From contig CAJOQP010000162.1 in NCBI GenBank assembly GCA_905236515.1, positions 1 to 32,334 on the forward strand: 32,334 bases of DNA, given 5' to 3'. This stretch comes from an uncultured Oscillospiraceae bacterium. Lineage in GTDB: Bacteria; Bacillota; Clostridia; Oscillospirales; Oscillospiraceae. Every line of letters starts with the position of its first letter. The stretch's first letter is position 1. The translations under genes were made by a program, and so were the position numbers. The notes below the pieces were generated by a model. The model was not told where the DNA came from. It saw only the letters and a list, made by a program, of their open reading frames with translations, and did not search any database. Positions 17,928-29,371 of this stretch are shown piece by piece.

Positions 17928-18242
17928 ATGTCATTTGAGGCGATATCGACGATTACTAAGGCAGAAGAGAATGCCAAGGTTTCCATTGAGAAAGCAGAAG
18001 CTAAGGCCAAGGAGCTGATCGCAGAGGCGGAGAAAGACGGGAAAGCAGCAGTAGACGCTGTTCGGGAAAAGGCAGCGGAAGAACTGAAGCAGTACCAGGT
18101 GGAAGCAGATGCCAAGGCGAAGTCCCAGGCTGATGAACTTTCCGCCTCAACAGAGAACATGAAAGCGTCGTTGCGAGCCCGCGCAGAAGAGCGCATTGAC
18201 AACGCGGCAAAATTAGTCGTGGAAAGGATAGTGAGCAGCTAA
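17928..18242 (+). CDS. V/A-type ATPase small coiled-coil peripheral stalk subunit (G/H-like)
   Basis: 104 aa, Ala/Glu/Lys coiled coil; first gene of the V-ATPase operon; GGGGGGAGG RBS 8 nt before ATG 17928. Confidence 0.75.
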   Translation: MSFEAISTITKAEENAKVSIEKAEAKAKELIAEAEKDGKAAVDAVREKAAEELKQYQVEADAKAKSQADELSASTENMKASLRARAEERIDNAAKLVVERIVSS

Positions 18243-20198
18243 ATGGCCATTGCGAAAATGAAAAAACTGCGTTTGATGGTCGTTCGCTCACAGAAAGATG
18301 CGCTGCTGGATGAACTCCAGAGACTCAGCTGTGTCCAGGTCTTCGAACCGGATCAGGACGAGTTCTCGGAGCCGTCACTGACAGCCAGCGTCAAGAAAGA
18401 GGACGCTGATCTGACGCAGTACAAGACTCAGGAGGCCTCCGTACAGAGAGCCGTCGGAGTACTGAAGAAATACGCACCGGCTAAAGGCGGGCTGCTCTCG
18501 CCAAACAAGATCATCAGCCAGGATGATTTCTTCAGTGACGACACTTTGGAGGACGGCATCAAAGACGCCGCTACGATCAACTCGGACGAGGATCGGATCA
18601 AGCGGATCGCTGCAGAGGAAAGCAGACAGCATGCTCTCATTGAATCTCTGACACCTTGGAAAGACTTCGACGTTCCCATCGAGTGCACGGGAACGGAACG
18701 CACCTCTCTGCTCACCGGCATCCTGCCGGCAAAGGCGGATTTCGCGGAAGTTTCCGCCAAGGTCAATCAGATCACGGATGAGGCAGAACTGTTCAAGGTA
18801 GGCGAGGACAAGATCGCTACCTATGTTGCTTTGGTCTGCATGAAAGAGTATACCGAGCAGATCCAGGAACTGCTGCGTGGTGAAGGTTTCACCGCATCCA
18901 GCCTTTCCGATATGACCGGTACTCCCAGTGAGAACATCAAAGCTTCCGAGAAAGAGCTTCAGCTCCTCGGAGCGGAGAAGGAAAAACTCACGAAACTGCT
19001 TGCCGCGGAAGGTTCGAAGAGAGATTCTCTTCAGCTTACCCAGGACCGGCTGACCACCAAGATCAGCCGTGCCGAGTCAGAAGGCAAGATCTACGGAACG
19101 GATTCCACTGTATTCCTGGAAGGATGGCTCATCGAAGAGAAGGAGCCGGAATTCCTTGCCGTAGCGAACAAATACGACTGTGCGTATGAACTCGAGGAAC
19201 CGAAGGAAGAGGAATATCCCGATGTTCCGGTCAAACTGAACAACAACGATTTCTCCACAGCCGGAAACATGATCACCAACATGTATGCGCTTCCTCAGTA
19301 CGGAAGCGTGGATCCCAACCCGAGGATTGCACCGTTCTTCATCCTGTTTTACGGACTGATGCTCTGTGATATGGGTTACGGACTTCTGATGATCATCGCA
19401 GCATTACTGGTGCTGAAAAAACAGCGTCCCTCGAAGGAACGCGGAATGTACAGCGTGTCCCGCCTGATGCTCTATGCTGGCATCTCCACCTTCATCATGG
19501 GCGCTCTGACCGGAAGCTTCTTCTCCGATGCTCCGTATCAGATTGTTCACATGCTGAATCCGAACAGCACATGGCAGGGTCTGCCGGCACTGTTCTCACC
19601 CCTGAAGGACAGCGTTTACATCCTTGTAGGCGCCATGGTCCTGGGCCTGATCCAGCTGAACGTCGGTATGGCGATCAGTTTCAAGAAAAAGAAGAACCGC
19701 GGACAGATTCTGGATGCGATCCTGTATGAAGGTGCCCTGTGGGTCATCCTCATCGGTGCCGCTCTGGTCCTGACGAAGGTCTCCATCACCGCAGGCAAGA
19801 TCGTGCTGATCATCGGTGTACTGATGCTGGTGTACGGCGCAGTGAAAGATGCCAAAGGCCTGGGAAAGATCACAGGTATCTTCGGCCTTGCCTACAATGA
19901 AGTGACCGGCTGGTTCGGCGATCTTCTTTCCTATTCCCGTATCATGGCATTGATGCTGGCCGGCAGCGTTATCGGCCAGGTGTTCAACACCATCGGTTCC
20001 ATCACAGGGAATATCTTCTTGTTCATCATCATATTCCTGATAGGACACACGCTGAACTTCGGCCTGAACCTCCTTGGATGCTACGTCCATGACCTGAGAC
20101 TTCAGTGCCTGGAGTACTTCAACAAGTTCTATGAGGACGGCGGAAAGAAATTTGCTCCGCTTGGAATCAATACTAAATACTACGACGTCATTAAATAA
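18243..20198 (+). CDS. ntpI: V-type ATP synthase subunit I
   Basis: 651 aa; soluble N-terminal half and membrane C-terminal half; PFFILFYGLMLCDMGYGLLM and LLSYSRIMALMLAGSVI. Confidence 0.95.
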   Translation: MAIAKMKKLRLMVVRSQKDALLDELQRLSCVQVFEPDQDEFSEPSLTASVKKEDADLTQYKTQEASVQRAVGVLKKYAPAKGGLLSPNKIISQDDFFSDDTLEDGIKDAATINSDEDRIKRIAAEESRQHALIESLTPWKDFDVPIECTGTERTSLLTGILPAKADFAEVSAKVNQITDEAELFKVGEDKIATYVALVCMKEYTEQIQELLRGEGFTASSLSDMTGTPSENIKASEKELQLLGAEKEKLTKLLAAEGSKRDSLQLTQDRLTTKISRAESEGKIYGTDSTVFLEGWLIEEKEPEFLAVANKYDCAYELEEPKEEEYPDVPVKLNNNDFSTAGNMITNMYALPQYGSVDPNPRIAPFFILFYGLMLCDMGYGLLMIIAALLVLKKQRPSKERGMYSVSRLMLYAGISTFIMGALTGSFFSDAPYQIVHMLNPNSTWQGLPALFSPLKDSVYILVGAMVLGLIQLNVGMAISFKKKKNRGQILDAILYEGALWVILIGAALVLTKVSITAGKIVLIIGVLMLVYGAVKDAKGLGKITGIFGLAYNEVTGWFGDLLSYSRIMALMLAGSVIGQVFNTIGSITGNIFLFIIIFLIGHTLNFGLNLLGCYVHDLRLQCLEYFNKFYEDGGKKFAPLGINTKYYDVIK

Positions 20199-20205
20199 TT
20201 AGTAG

Positions 20206-20700
<495 letters not shown>

Positions 20701-20748
20701 TCCAACTTGAATCTCAGATAAAATAAAGATAAAAGGCAGGACTTTGAA

Positions 20749-21348
20749 ATGAAAGGTATTGAAAAAATATCCGCTCATATCGAAGCCGATGCAAAAGCTG
20801 CAGCACAGAGCGTGCTGGATGCAGCCGAGGCAAAGGTCAACCAGATCAAGGCAGACTATGACCAGAAGGTGAAGAGCGTCTATGAGACGAAGATCGCCGA
20901 TGGCAAAAAGGATATCGACAGCAAGGTCGACAATGCCGCACGTCTGGGAAACATGGAAGCAAAGAAATCCGTCCTTGCCACCAAGCAGGAGATGGTTTCC
21001 AAGGCTTTTGACCGTGCCCAGGAGATGATCGTCGACTTGCCGGCAGAAGAGTATGAGGCATTCCTGACGAAACTCGTCGTGGAATCCGCCAATACCGGCA
21101 AGGAAGAAGTGGTCTTCAATGAGCGTGACAAAAAACATGCAAAGAAAGTAGTGGATGCTGCCAATAAGCAGCTCTCCGCAAACGGCATGGAAGGCGGCCT
21201 CACCGTCGCAGACAGAACCGCGGATATCGCCGGTGGCGTCCTTCTCAGTGAAGGCGGCATCGAAGTGAACTCTTCCCTGGAACTTCTGATGGACGTGTGC
21301 CGTTCCGAAATGTCTTCACAGGTTGCTGAAGTAATGTTCGGAGAATGA
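20749..21348 (+). CDS. ntpE: V-type ATP synthase subunit E
   Basis: 199 aa, helical N-terminus, ...GGVLLSEGGIEVNSSLELLMD.. C-terminus; operon position. Confidence 0.9.
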   Translation: MKGIEKISAHIEADAKAAAQSVLDAAEAKVNQIKADYDQKVKSVYETKIADGKKDIDSKVDNAARLGNMEAKKSVLATKQEMVSKAFDRAQEMIVDLPAEEYEAFLTKLVVESANTGKEEVVFNERDKKHAKKVVDAANKQLSANGMEGGLTVADRTADIAGGVLLSEGGIEVNSSLELLMDVCRSEMSSQVAEVMFGE

Positions 21349-21381
21349 GCATTTAGCATTCCAACAACAGGAGGGAATAAT

Positions 21382-22383
21382 TTGGCTAACAAAAAAGAAG
21401 ATTATCTTTTTCTGTCGGCGATGCTAAGAGCTCGTGAGTCAAAAATGCTGAAGCGGTCCAAAGCGGAAGCGATGCTGGACGCCTCTTCCTTCGGGGAAGC
21501 GGCCCGCATGGTCGCCGACTGCGGATACAAAGATATGTCAGCGATGAACGCCAAAGAGATCGAGCAGGCGCTCAATGAGCATCGTGCCGAGGAGTTTGCA
21601 GAACTCGGCAGAATGGCTCCCAACGAGAGTGTCGTAGATCTGTTCCGTACGAAATACGATTACCACAACGTCAAGACCCTGCTGAAGGCAGAGGCTGAAA
21701 ATGTGGATCGTTCCGATCTTCTCAATGATTCCGGAAGAATCCCCGTGGAGAAACTGACGGAAGCCATTCATGAGGATCAGCTCGTCGGCGTTCCTTCGAT
21801 TCTGGGTGATGCCATCCGCGAGGCCAAGACGGTCCTCGCCCGCACCGGCAACCCGCAGCTGGCAGACTTCATCCTGGACCGTGCGTACTTCGAGGAACTG
21901 GACGGTTTCTCCAAGGAACTCAACAGCGAATTCCTCAAAGGATACGTACAGGTCATGATTGACTCGGCTAATCTACGCAGCGCCGTAAGAACATTGCGTA
22001 TGCATAAAGACGCCGATTTCCTGAAAACCGCATTCGTCCCCGGCGGCAATGTGGATCAGGCACGTCTTCTGAACGTGACCTTCTCCGGCAACGGCGAAGG
22101 ACTGGCACAGCTTTTCAACACCGGAACGCTGACCAAGGCCGCATCGCTGGGTGCAGCCGCAGCAGCCGGCGGGACCATGACCGAGTTCGAGCGCGCATGC
22201 GACGACGCAGTCACGGCCTATCTGAAAAAGTCCGGATTGGTCGCCTATGGCGAGGAACCCGTGATCACCTATCTGGCGGAGCTGGAAGGTGAGATCACCA
22301 CCATCAGAATGATTCTGACCGGTCGGCTGGCGGGTATCGAACCGCAGGTCATCAAGGAAAGGTTGCGTGATCTTTATGCTTAA
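21382..22383 (+). CDS. ntpC: V-type ATP synthase subunit C (TTG start)
   Basis: 333 aa; YDYHNVKTLLKAE and EGEITTIRMILTGRLAGIEPQVIKERLRDLY; RBS GGAGGGA before TTG 21382. Confidence 0.92.
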   Translation: MANKKEDYLFLSAMLRARESKMLKRSKAEAMLDASSFGEAARMVADCGYKDMSAMNAKEIEQALNEHRAEEFAELGRMAPNESVVDLFRTKYDYHNVKTLLKAEAENVDRSDLLNDSGRIPVEKLTEAIHEDQLVGVPSILGDAIREAKTVLARTGNPQLADFILDRAYFEELDGFSKELNSEFLKGYVQVMIDSANLRSAVRTLRMHKDADFLKTAFVPGGNVDQARLLNVTFSGNGEGLAQLFNTGTLTKAASLGAAAAAGGTMTEFERACDDAVTAYLKKSGLVAYGEEPVITYLAELEGEITTIRMILTGRLAGIEPQVIKERLRDLYA

Positions 22384-22696
22384 AATCGCTGTTATCGGCG
22401 GTCGCGAGACCGTCATGGGCTTCAAGGCTCTCGGCCTGGAGGCCTGCCCCGTTGAGAACCTCACCGAGGCAAAAGAGACTTTAAGAAAGCTCACCAGGGA
22501 CTCGGATGATTATGCGATTATCTATATCGAGGAGAACCTCGCAGAGAATCTGACGGATGAGATCGATCGGTACAAGGATCTTCCCAAACCCGCCATCATC
22601 CTCATTCCCGGACGTGAGGGCAGCAATGGTCTCGGTATTAACGCACTGAACGCGGCTGTTGAACGTGCTATCGGCACCAACATCCTGGAAAATTAA
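22376..22696 (+). CDS. V-type ATP synthase subunit F (central stalk)
   Basis: KIAVIGGRETVMGFKALGLE and YAIIYIEENLA; start overlaps the subunit C stop. Confidence 0.9.
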   Translation: MLKIAVIGGRETVMGFKALGLEACPVENLTEAKETLRKLTRDSDDYAIIYIEENLAENLTDEIDRYKDLPKPAIILIPGREGSNGLGINALNAAVERAIGTNILEN

Positions 22697-22742
22697 TTTT
22701 CCCGTTCCTTAATTTTATCCATAAAAAAAGGAAGGTATGTAA

Positions 22743-24512
22743 ATGAGCGGAACTGTTACAAAAGTTTCGGGTCCGCTGGTCGTCGCGACCGGTATGGCTG
22801 ACGCCAACATCTCTGACGTTGTCCGTGTCGGCAAACAGCGACTGATCGGTGAGATCCTTAATATGACTGGCGACTCAGCATCCATCCAGGTCTACGAAGA
22901 GACTTCGGGTCTCGGACCGGGAGCAGAAGTTGAGACAACTGGCATGCCTATGTCCGTTGAGCTTGGCCCAGGCATGTTAGATAATATTTACGACGGTATT
23001 CAGAGACCTCTGCCCGAGATCAAAAGACTCGCAGGTGATACCATCACCAGAGGTGTCGATGTACCGGCACTGAACAGAGAAAAGAAATGGGAGTTCACTC
23101 CCGTCGCCAAGGAAGGCGACAAAGTCGTGGCAGGCGACGTGCTTGGTACCGTTCAGGAGACCAGCACGATTCTGCACAAGATCATGGTGCCCAACGGAAT
23201 CTCCGGCACTGTAAAGAGCATTTCCTCCGGTAGCTTCACCGTAGTGGAGACAGTTGCAGTTGTGGAAGATGAGGCAGGCGAAGCCCATGAGCTGACCATG
23301 ATGCAGAAATGGCCGGTTCGTGTTGCCAGACCTTATGTCCAGAAATACAATCCCTCCCGTCCGATGAACTCCGGACAGAGAATCATCGATACCATGTTCC
23401 CCATCGCCAAAGGCGGTACCGCCGCAATCCCCGGACCCTTCGGTTCCGGTAAGACCGTGGTACAGCATCAGCTGGCAAAATGGTCCGACGTGGATATCGT
23501 GGTCTACATCGGCTGCGGCGAGCGCGGCAATGAGATGACCGACGTTCTGATGGAGTTCCCCGAACTGAAGGATCCCCGCAACGGCGAGCCCCTGATGAAA
23601 CGTACCGTTCTTATCGCCAACACTTCTGATATGCCGGTTGCAGCCCGTGAGGCATCCATCTATACCGGTATCACCATCGCGGAGTACTTCCGTGATATGG
23701 GTTATGACGTGGCAATCCTTGCAGACTCCACTTCCCGCTGGGCCGAGGCTCTCCGTGAAATGTCCGGACGTCTGGAAGAGATGCCCGGTGAAGAAGGCTA
23801 TCCCGCATACCTGGCATCCCGTATTGCACAGTTCTATGAAAGAGCTGGTGTGGTACAGTGCCTCGGTTCCGACGACCGTCAGGGTTCCGTCACCGCCATC
23901 GGTGCCGTATCTCCTCCGGGCGGCGACATCTCCGAGCCGGTATCTCAGGCGACCATGCGTATCGTCAAGGTCTTCTGGTCCCTGGATTCTTCTCTGGCAT
24001 ATGCCCGTCACTTCCCGGCCATCAACTGGCTGACATCCTACTCCCTGTACCTGGATACCCTGAGACCCTGGTATACCACCGAGTTCGGTCAGGAATACAT
24101 GGAGAACCGTGAAAAAGCAATGCACATCCTTCAGGAAGAGAGCGAACTGAACGAGATCGTCCGACTGGTCGGTATCGATGCACTGTCTCCTTCGGACCGT
24201 CTGACCATGGAAACGGCAAAGAGCCTCCGTGAGGACTTCCTGCAGCAGAACGCCTTCTCCGATGATGATGCATATTCCTCCTATGGAAAACAGTTCAAGC
24301 TGCTTGATCTGATTCTGAGATACGACACCTACTGCCGTGACGCTCTGGACCGCGGTGCCGACATGAAAGCTATGTTCGCCATCGATGCCCGTGAGGAAAT
24401 CGGTCGTGCAAAGGTCGCCGATCCCGAGAAGTATGCCGAGATCTACAATGAGATCGACATGAAGATGAAAGAGCAGATCCAAAAAGTCGTAGAGGAGAGT
24501 GCTGAAGAATGA
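22743..24512 (+). CDS. ntpA: V-type ATP synthase catalytic subunit A
   Basis: 589 aa; [12 protein letters not shown]-loop; [31 protein letters not shown]. Confidence 0.98.
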   Translation: MSGTVTKVSGPLVVATGMADANISDVVRVGKQRLIGEILNMTGDSASIQVYEETSGLGPGAEVETTGMPMSVELGPGMLDNIYDGIQRPLPEIKRLAGDTITRGVDVPALNREKKWEFTPVAKEGDKVVAGDVLGTVQETSTILHKIMVPNGISGTVKSISSGSFTVVETVAVVEDEAGEAHELTMMQKWPVRVARPYVQKYNPSRPMNSGQRIIDTMFPIAKGGTAAIPGPFGSGKTVVQHQLAKWSDVDIVVYIGCGERGNEMTDVLMEFPELKDPRNGEPLMKRTVLIANTSDMPVAAREASIYTGITIAEYFRDMGYDVAILADSTSRWAEALREMSGRLEEMPGEEGYPAYLASRIAQFYERAGVVQCLGSDDRQGSVTAIGAVSPPGGDISEPVSQATMRIVKVFWSLDSSLAYARHFPAINWLTSYSLYLDTLRPWYTTEFGQEYMENREKAMHILQEESELNEIVRLVGIDALSPSDRLTMETAKSLREDFLQQNAFSDDDAYSSYGKQFKLLDLILRYDTYCRDALDRGADMKAMFAIDAREEIGRAKVADPEKYAEIYNEIDMKMKEQIQKVVEESAEE

Positions 24513-25900
24513 TTAAAGAGTATAAAACTATAAAAGAAATCGCCAGCCCTCTGATGATCGTAGATAACGTCAGCGGCGTTACCTATGACGAACTTGCTGA
24601 ACTGGAACTTCCCAACGGCGAAGTCCGCCGCTGCAAAGTACTGGAAGTTGAAGGTGACAAGGCAGTCGTACAGCTGTTTGAGTCCGCACAGGGCATCAAC
24701 CTGGCACAGTCCAAGGTCCGCTTCCTGGGACATCCTCTGGAGCTCGCAGTTTCCGAGGATATGCTCGGCCGTGTCTTCAACGGTATGGGCATTCCCATCG
24801 ACGGCGGTCCCGAGATCCTGGCAGATGCACACATGGATATCAACGGTCTGCCCATGAACCCGGCAGCCCGTGCCTATCCCGCAGAGTTTATCCAGACCGG
24901 CGTTTCCGCCATCGATGGTCTGAACACTCTGGTACGTGGCCAGAAGCTTCCGATCTTCTCCGGCTCCGGTCTGCCTCACGCCGCTCTGGCAGCTCAGATC
25001 GCCCGTCAGGCAAAGGTTCTTGGCGATAACGAGAAATTCGCCGTCGTGTTCGCAGCCGTCGGTATCACGTTCGAAGAGTCTGAGTACTTCATCAACTCCT
25101 TCCGTGAGACCGGTGCTATCGACCGTACGGTCATCTTCTCCAACCTGGCAAATGACCCTGCAGTAGAACGTATCTCTACTCCGCGTATGGCACTGACTGC
25201 TGCAGAATACCTGGCCTTCGAGAAGGACATGCAGGTTCTGGTCATCATTACCGATATCACCAACTATGCAGAAGCTCTCCGTGAGGTCTCTGCAGCAAAG
25301 AAGGAAGTTCCCGGACGTCGTGGATATCCCGGCTACATGTACACGGACCTTGCGACCATGTACGAACGCGCCGGCCGTCGTCAGGGCAAGAATGGTTCCA
25401 TCACCATGATCCCCATTCTGTCCATGCCCGAAGACGACAAGACCCACCCCATCCCGGACCTGACCGGATACATCACCGAGGGTCAGATCATTCTGTCCCG
25501 CGAACTGCACCGTAAAGGCATCGTTCCTCCCGTGGACGTTCTTCCGTCCCTGTCCCGTCTGAAAGACAAGGGTACCGGCGAAGGCAAGACCCGCGAAGAC
25601 CATGCTCCTACCATGAACCAGCTGTTCGCAGCTTACTCCCGTGGCAAGGACGCAAAGGAACTGATGACCATCCTTGGTGAAGCAGCTCTGTCCGATGACG
25701 ACAAACTGTTCGCAAAGTTTGCCGATGAATTCGAGCAGCGCTACGTCAGCCAGGGCAATGATACGGACCGCAGCATCTTCGAAACACTGGATCTCGGCTG
25801 GGATCTGCTCCGTATTCTGCCCAGAACTGAGCTGAAACGTATCAAGCCCGAAATGATCGCCAAATACATGGACGGTCAGGACGCCGCAAAAGCAGAGTAA
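24509..25900 (+). CDS. ntpB: V-type ATP synthase subunit B
   Basis: 463 aa; [46 protein letters not shown] overlap with subunit A. Confidence 0.98.
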   Translation: MIKEYKTIKEIASPLMIVDNVSGVTYDELAELELPNGEVRRCKVLEVEGDKAVVQLFESAQGINLAQSKVRFLGHPLELAVSEDMLGRVFNGMGIPIDGGPEILADAHMDINGLPMNPAARAYPAEFIQTGVSAIDGLNTLVRGQKLPIFSGSGLPHAALAAQIARQAKVLGDNEKFAVVFAAVGITFEESEYFINSFRETGAIDRTVIFSNLANDPAVERISTPRMALTAAEYLAFEKDMQVLVIITDITNYAEALREVSAAKKEVPGRRGYPGYMYTDLATMYERAGRRQGKNGSITMIPILSMPEDDKTHPIPDLTGYITEGQIILSRELHRKGIVPPVDVLPSLSRLKDKGTGEGKTREDHAPTMNQLFAAYSRGKDAKELMTILGEAALSDDDKLFAKFADEFEQRYVSQGNDTDRSIFETLDLGWDLLRILPRTELKRIKPEMIAKYMDGQDAAKAE

Positions 25901-25936
25901 TCCCGCTTAAGACTTTTGATTTGGAGGTGATGCATT

Positions 25937-26590
25937 ATGCCGAAAGGAACCATCACACCCACCCGAATGGTGCTCAATCAGCAGAAGGCACGTCTGAAAA
26001 CGGCGAGAAAAGGCCACAAGCTGATGAAGGATAAATGCGACGAATTAATGCGTCAGTTCATGGACATCGTCCGGCAGAACAAGGAACTGCGTCTGAAAGT
26101 CGAAGAGGGAATGACTGCTGCGTTCAGCTCGCTGCAGGTGGCAAGTGCCATCATGTCTCCGGACATGCTGGAACAGGCGCTCCTGTATCCGAGACAGAGC
26201 GTGGAACTGGACGTCAAGTACAAGAACATCATGAGCGTCAACGTACCTCAGTACAGTTTCCGTACGAAAAACGACGACCCCAGTGAGATCTATCCTTACG
26301 GCTTCGCGCAGACTTCCGGTGAACTGGATGATGCGCTGGACAAACTGGCCCGCGTCTTCGAAGACATGCTGCAGCTGGCACAGGTGGAGAAATCCACGCA
26401 GCTGCTGGCACAGGAGATCGAGAAGACCAGACGTCGTGTCAATGCCTTGGAGTACGTCATGATTCCGGAATTTGAAGAGACGATCAAGTATATTCAGATG
26501 AAACTGGATGAAAACGAAAGCTCCACGAAGGTTCGACTCCTTAAGGTCAAAGATATGGTTCTTAAGGACTCTCACGATTTCGAGACATAA
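25937..26590 (+). CDS. ntpD: V-type ATP synthase subunit D
   Basis: 217 aa; PTRMVLNQQKARLKTARKGHKLMKDKCDELMRQF; RRVNALEYVMIPEFEETIKYI. Confidence 0.96.
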   Translation: MPKGTITPTRMVLNQQKARLKTARKGHKLMKDKCDELMRQFMDIVRQNKELRLKVEEGMTAAFSSLQVASAIMSPDMLEQALLYPRQSVELDVKYKNIMSVNVPQYSFRTKNDDPSEIYPYGFAQTSGELDDALDKLARVFEDMLQLAQVEKSTQLLAQEIEKTRRRVNALEYVMIPEFEETIKYIQMKLDENESSTKVRLLKVKDMVLKDSHDFET

Positions 26591-26596
26591 TGAAAT

Positions 26597-26631
26597 AAAA
26601 CACCGCAGGGGAATCTCCTCTGCGGTGTTTT
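26597..26631. terminator. bidirectional terminator
   Basis: AAAACACCGCAGGGGA-atct-CCTCTGCGGTGTTTT. Confidence 0.85.
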
Positions 26632-26635
26632 CAAG

Positions 26636-27547
26636 TCAGGGTACGAAGTGAGATCCCTGACGGATCCCGTCCCGGTCCAGACGGGAATTGATATAGTTGA
26701 GTACTGCCTTTTTGTTGCCGCTCCACAGCGGGGCAAGAAGGTCTTTTTTTGCGCCGTCGCCGGTAATGCGGTGCACCACCATCTGCTCCGGGATGTGCTG
26801 GAGACACTCTTCCAGGATCCGGGTGTATTCTTCCAGTGACAGGACCGGGCACCGGCCTTCCCGGTACAGATCCGCCAGAGGTGTGTGTTCCAGGATGTGC
26901 AGCAGCTGGAACTTGATCCCCTGCACTCCGGAACGGCCGATATATTCTGCGGTCTGGACCATCTGACCGGCATCCTCTCCGGGGAGCCCCAGGATCATAT
27001 GTACCACGGTGTTAAGGCGCCGCTCCTGCAGATTCGTTACAGCCTCATCGTAATCCTTCAGAGGGTAGGCGCGCCGGATGAGCCGGGCCGTGTCTTCATG
27101 GATGGTCTGCAGGCCCAGCTCCACGAACACCGGCTTCATGCTGTTGAGCTCCCCCAGCAGGTCCAGAACCTCTCCGGGAAGACAGTCCGGGCGGGTTCCT
27201 ACGGAAAGTCCCACGATATCCGGACGGGAGAGAGCGCTTCGGAAGAGCCGGTCCAGTTTCTCCACCGGAGCATAGGTGTTGGTATGGTTCTGGAAATAGG
27301 CGATATACCTGCTCTCCGTATGCTTGTGGGAGAGTACGAGTCTGGCCTTTTCCAGGGCAGCATCCATGTCGTTTCCTACGGGCACGGAAAAATCTCCGCT
27401 GCCGGAGTCGGAGCAGAAGATGCATCCGCCGGTGCCTTTCGTCCCGTCCCGGTTGGGACAGGTGAATCCGCCGTCCAGCGCCAGCTTATACACTTTGCCT
27501 CCGAACGTTTCTTTCAGATACCGGTTAAGGGAATAGTAGTGCTCCAC
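26636..27547 (-). CDS. TIGR01212/YhcC-like radical SAM protein (likely GTG start at 27547)
   Basis: LALDGGFTCPNRDGTKGTGGCIFCSDSGSGDF radical SAM cluster; AGGAGG 9 nt before GTG (VEHYYSLNRYLKETFGGK). Confidence 0.88.
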   Translation of the reverse strand: MEHYYSLNRYLKETFGGKVYKLALDGGFTCPNRDGTKGTGGCIFCSDSGSGDFSVPVGNDMDAALEKARLVLSHKHTESRYIAYFQNHTNTYAPVEKLDRLFRSALSRPDIVGLSVGTRPDCLPGEVLDLLGELNSMKPVFVELGLQTIHEDTARLIRRAYPLKDYDEAVTNLQERRLNTVVHMILGLPGEDAGQMVQTAEYIGRSGVQGIKFQLLHILEHTPLADLYREGRCPVLSLEEYTRILEECLQHIPEQMVVHRITGDGAKKDLLAPLWSGNKKAVLNYINSRLDRDGIRQGSHFVP

Positions 27548-27618
27548 GGACAGACGCCTCCTGACGGTTTTCTCCAAGGATAGCACGGATAGACAGGGAT
27601 GGGAAGATCCTGTTTTCG

Positions 27619-27647
27619 TGGACAAGAGGAAAGGAGAATTATATAAT
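27619..27647 (+). promoter_or_regulatory. putative promoter (TGGACA-17 nt-TATAAT)
   Basis: -35 27619-27624 and -10 27642-27647. Confidence 0.5.
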
Positions 27648-27685
27648 GGAAGGCAGAAATACTGACATGACCGAGGTGTTTTGAA

Positions 27686-29305
27686 TTGAAAATCACGTTT
27701 TTAGGTGCCGCACATGAGGTGACCGGCAGTATGACACTGCTGGAAGTTGGGGATAAAAAAGGACTCATCGACTGCGGCATGGAACAGGGGAAAGATCTGT
27801 TCAAAAACGCCGAGCTGCCGGTAGCGGCAGGGGAGATCGATTTTGTGCTTCTGACCCATGCGCACATCGATCATTCCGGGAACCTTCCGCTCCTGTACAA
27901 ACAGGGATTCCGGGGCAACGTGTTTGCCACGGAGGCTACCTGCAATCTGTGTGACATCATGCTGCAGGACTGTGCCCACATCCAGATGCAGGAGGCAGAA
28001 TGGAAGACCAGAAAGGAAATGAGAAAAGGCAACGCTGCAGTGGAGCCCCTGTACGACATGGAGGATGTTCAGGGCCTGCTGGGCACCATGATCCCGTGCC
28101 GTTATCATGAGATGATCCAGGTCAACGACTGTGTCACCATCCGGTTTACGGATGTGGGCCATCTTCTGGGCTCGGCCTGCATCGAAGTATGGCTCACGGA
28201 AGATGGGCAGGAACGGAAGATCACTTTCTCCGGCGATCTGGGTAATACCAAACAGCCCATCCTGCGAGACCCTCAGACGGTTGAAGACACGGAGTATCTG
28301 ATGATGGAGACCACCTACGGTGACCGGAATCACGAACGGGTGCATACCGACTATGTCTCTTCTCTGGCGGAGATCATTCAGACTACCATGGACCGGGGCG
28401 GCAATGTGGTCATTCCATCCTTTGCCATCGGCCGCACTCAGGAGATGCTCTACTTCATCCGGGAGATCAAAAACCGGGGCCTCGTCACCGGACACGATAA
28501 TTTCCCTGTCTATGTAGACAGCCCGCTGGCAGTGGAAGCCACAGGGATCTTCCTGCAGTGTGATCTGGATTTCGTGGACGATGAGATGGCGGCCATCGTA
28601 CGGCGGGGGGAGAACCCGCTGGTGTTCCCGGGACTTCATACCTCCGTTTCCACCGACGAATCCAAGGCCATCAACGCCGATGCGGAACCGAAAGTCATCA
28701 TCTCCGCTTCCGGCATGTGCGATGCCGGCCGTATCCGCCATCACCTGAAGCACAATCTGTGGCGTCCGGAATGCACCATCCTTTTCGTGGGATATCAGGC
28801 GGAAGGTACACTGGGCAGGATCCTCGTCGACGGCATCAAGAAACAGGTAAAACTGTTTGATGAGGAGATCGAGGTCCGTGCGGAAGTGCGCATGCTTCCC
28901 GGTGTCAGCGGACACGCCGATCAGCAGGGACTGCTCAACTGGCTGCTGTCCATTGCGGAAAAACCGAAGATGGTCTTCCTCAATCACGGAGATCCGGATT
29001 CCTGCGAGGCCTTCCGGGATAAGATCCGGGAGATGGGATATAACGCGTTTGCTCCCTACAGCGGTACCAGTTTCGATCTCATCCGTGGCGAATTTGACCT
29101 CGTTACAGAAGGAGTCGCTGTGGAGAGAGCCAAGGAAGTTTCGTCACCGAAGGAGAATCCTGTGTTTACCGCACTGGTGAAAGCGGGAGAGCGTCTGACG
29201 GCTGCCATCCTTTCTCTCAAAGGAAGTCCCAACAAGGAGCTGAGAGTGTTCGAACGGCAGGTTACGAAACTGGCCGAACGCCTGGAGAATTACCGCAACA
29301 GCTGA
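27686..29305 (+). CDS. MBL-fold/beta-CASP metallo-hydrolase with RNA-specificity (RMMBL) domain, TTG start
   Basis: LLTHAHIDHSGNLPLL, SGDLGNTKQPIL, IPSFAIGRTQEMLYFI, SASGMCDAGRIRHHLKHNLW and VSGHADQQGLLNWL. Confidence 0.92.
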   Translation: MKITFLGAAHEVTGSMTLLEVGDKKGLIDCGMEQGKDLFKNAELPVAAGEIDFVLLTHAHIDHSGNLPLLYKQGFRGNVFATEATCNLCDIMLQDCAHIQMQEAEWKTRKEMRKGNAAVEPLYDMEDVQGLLGTMIPCRYHEMIQVNDCVTIRFTDVGHLLGSACIEVWLTEDGQERKITFSGDLGNTKQPILRDPQTVEDTEYLMMETTYGDRNHERVHTDYVSSLAEIIQTTMDRGGNVVIPSFAIGRTQEMLYFIREIKNRGLVTGHDNFPVYVDSPLAVEATGIFLQCDLDFVDDEMAAIVRRGENPLVFPGLHTSVSTDESKAINADAEPKVIISASGMCDAGRIRHHLKHNLWRPECTILFVGYQAEGTLGRILVDGIKKQVKLFDEEIEVRAEVRMLPGVSGHADQQGLLNWLLSIAEKPKMVFLNHGDPDSCEAFRDKIREMGYNAFAPYSGTSFDLIRGEFDLVTEGVAVERAKEVSSPKENPVFTALVKAGERLTAAILSLKGSPNKELRVFERQVTKLAERLENYRNS

Positions 29306-29310
29306 ATGGT

Positions 29311-29356
29311 CAAAAAAGCACCGGTCCTGTCACTTGAAGACAGGACCGGTTTTATA
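29311..29356. terminator. Rho-independent terminator
   Basis: ACCGGTCCTGTC (29320-29331)...GACAGGACCGGT (29339-29350) followed by TTTAT; A-run on the other side. Confidence 0.8.
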
Positions 29357-29371
29357 ATCGATCAGGATTCG

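Noticed and set aside
22977-24482. 501-aa minus-strand ORF antisense to ntpA
   Set aside because: Compositional shadow of a strongly conserved V-ATPase A gene; no recognisable domain or separate RBS/promoter evidence.
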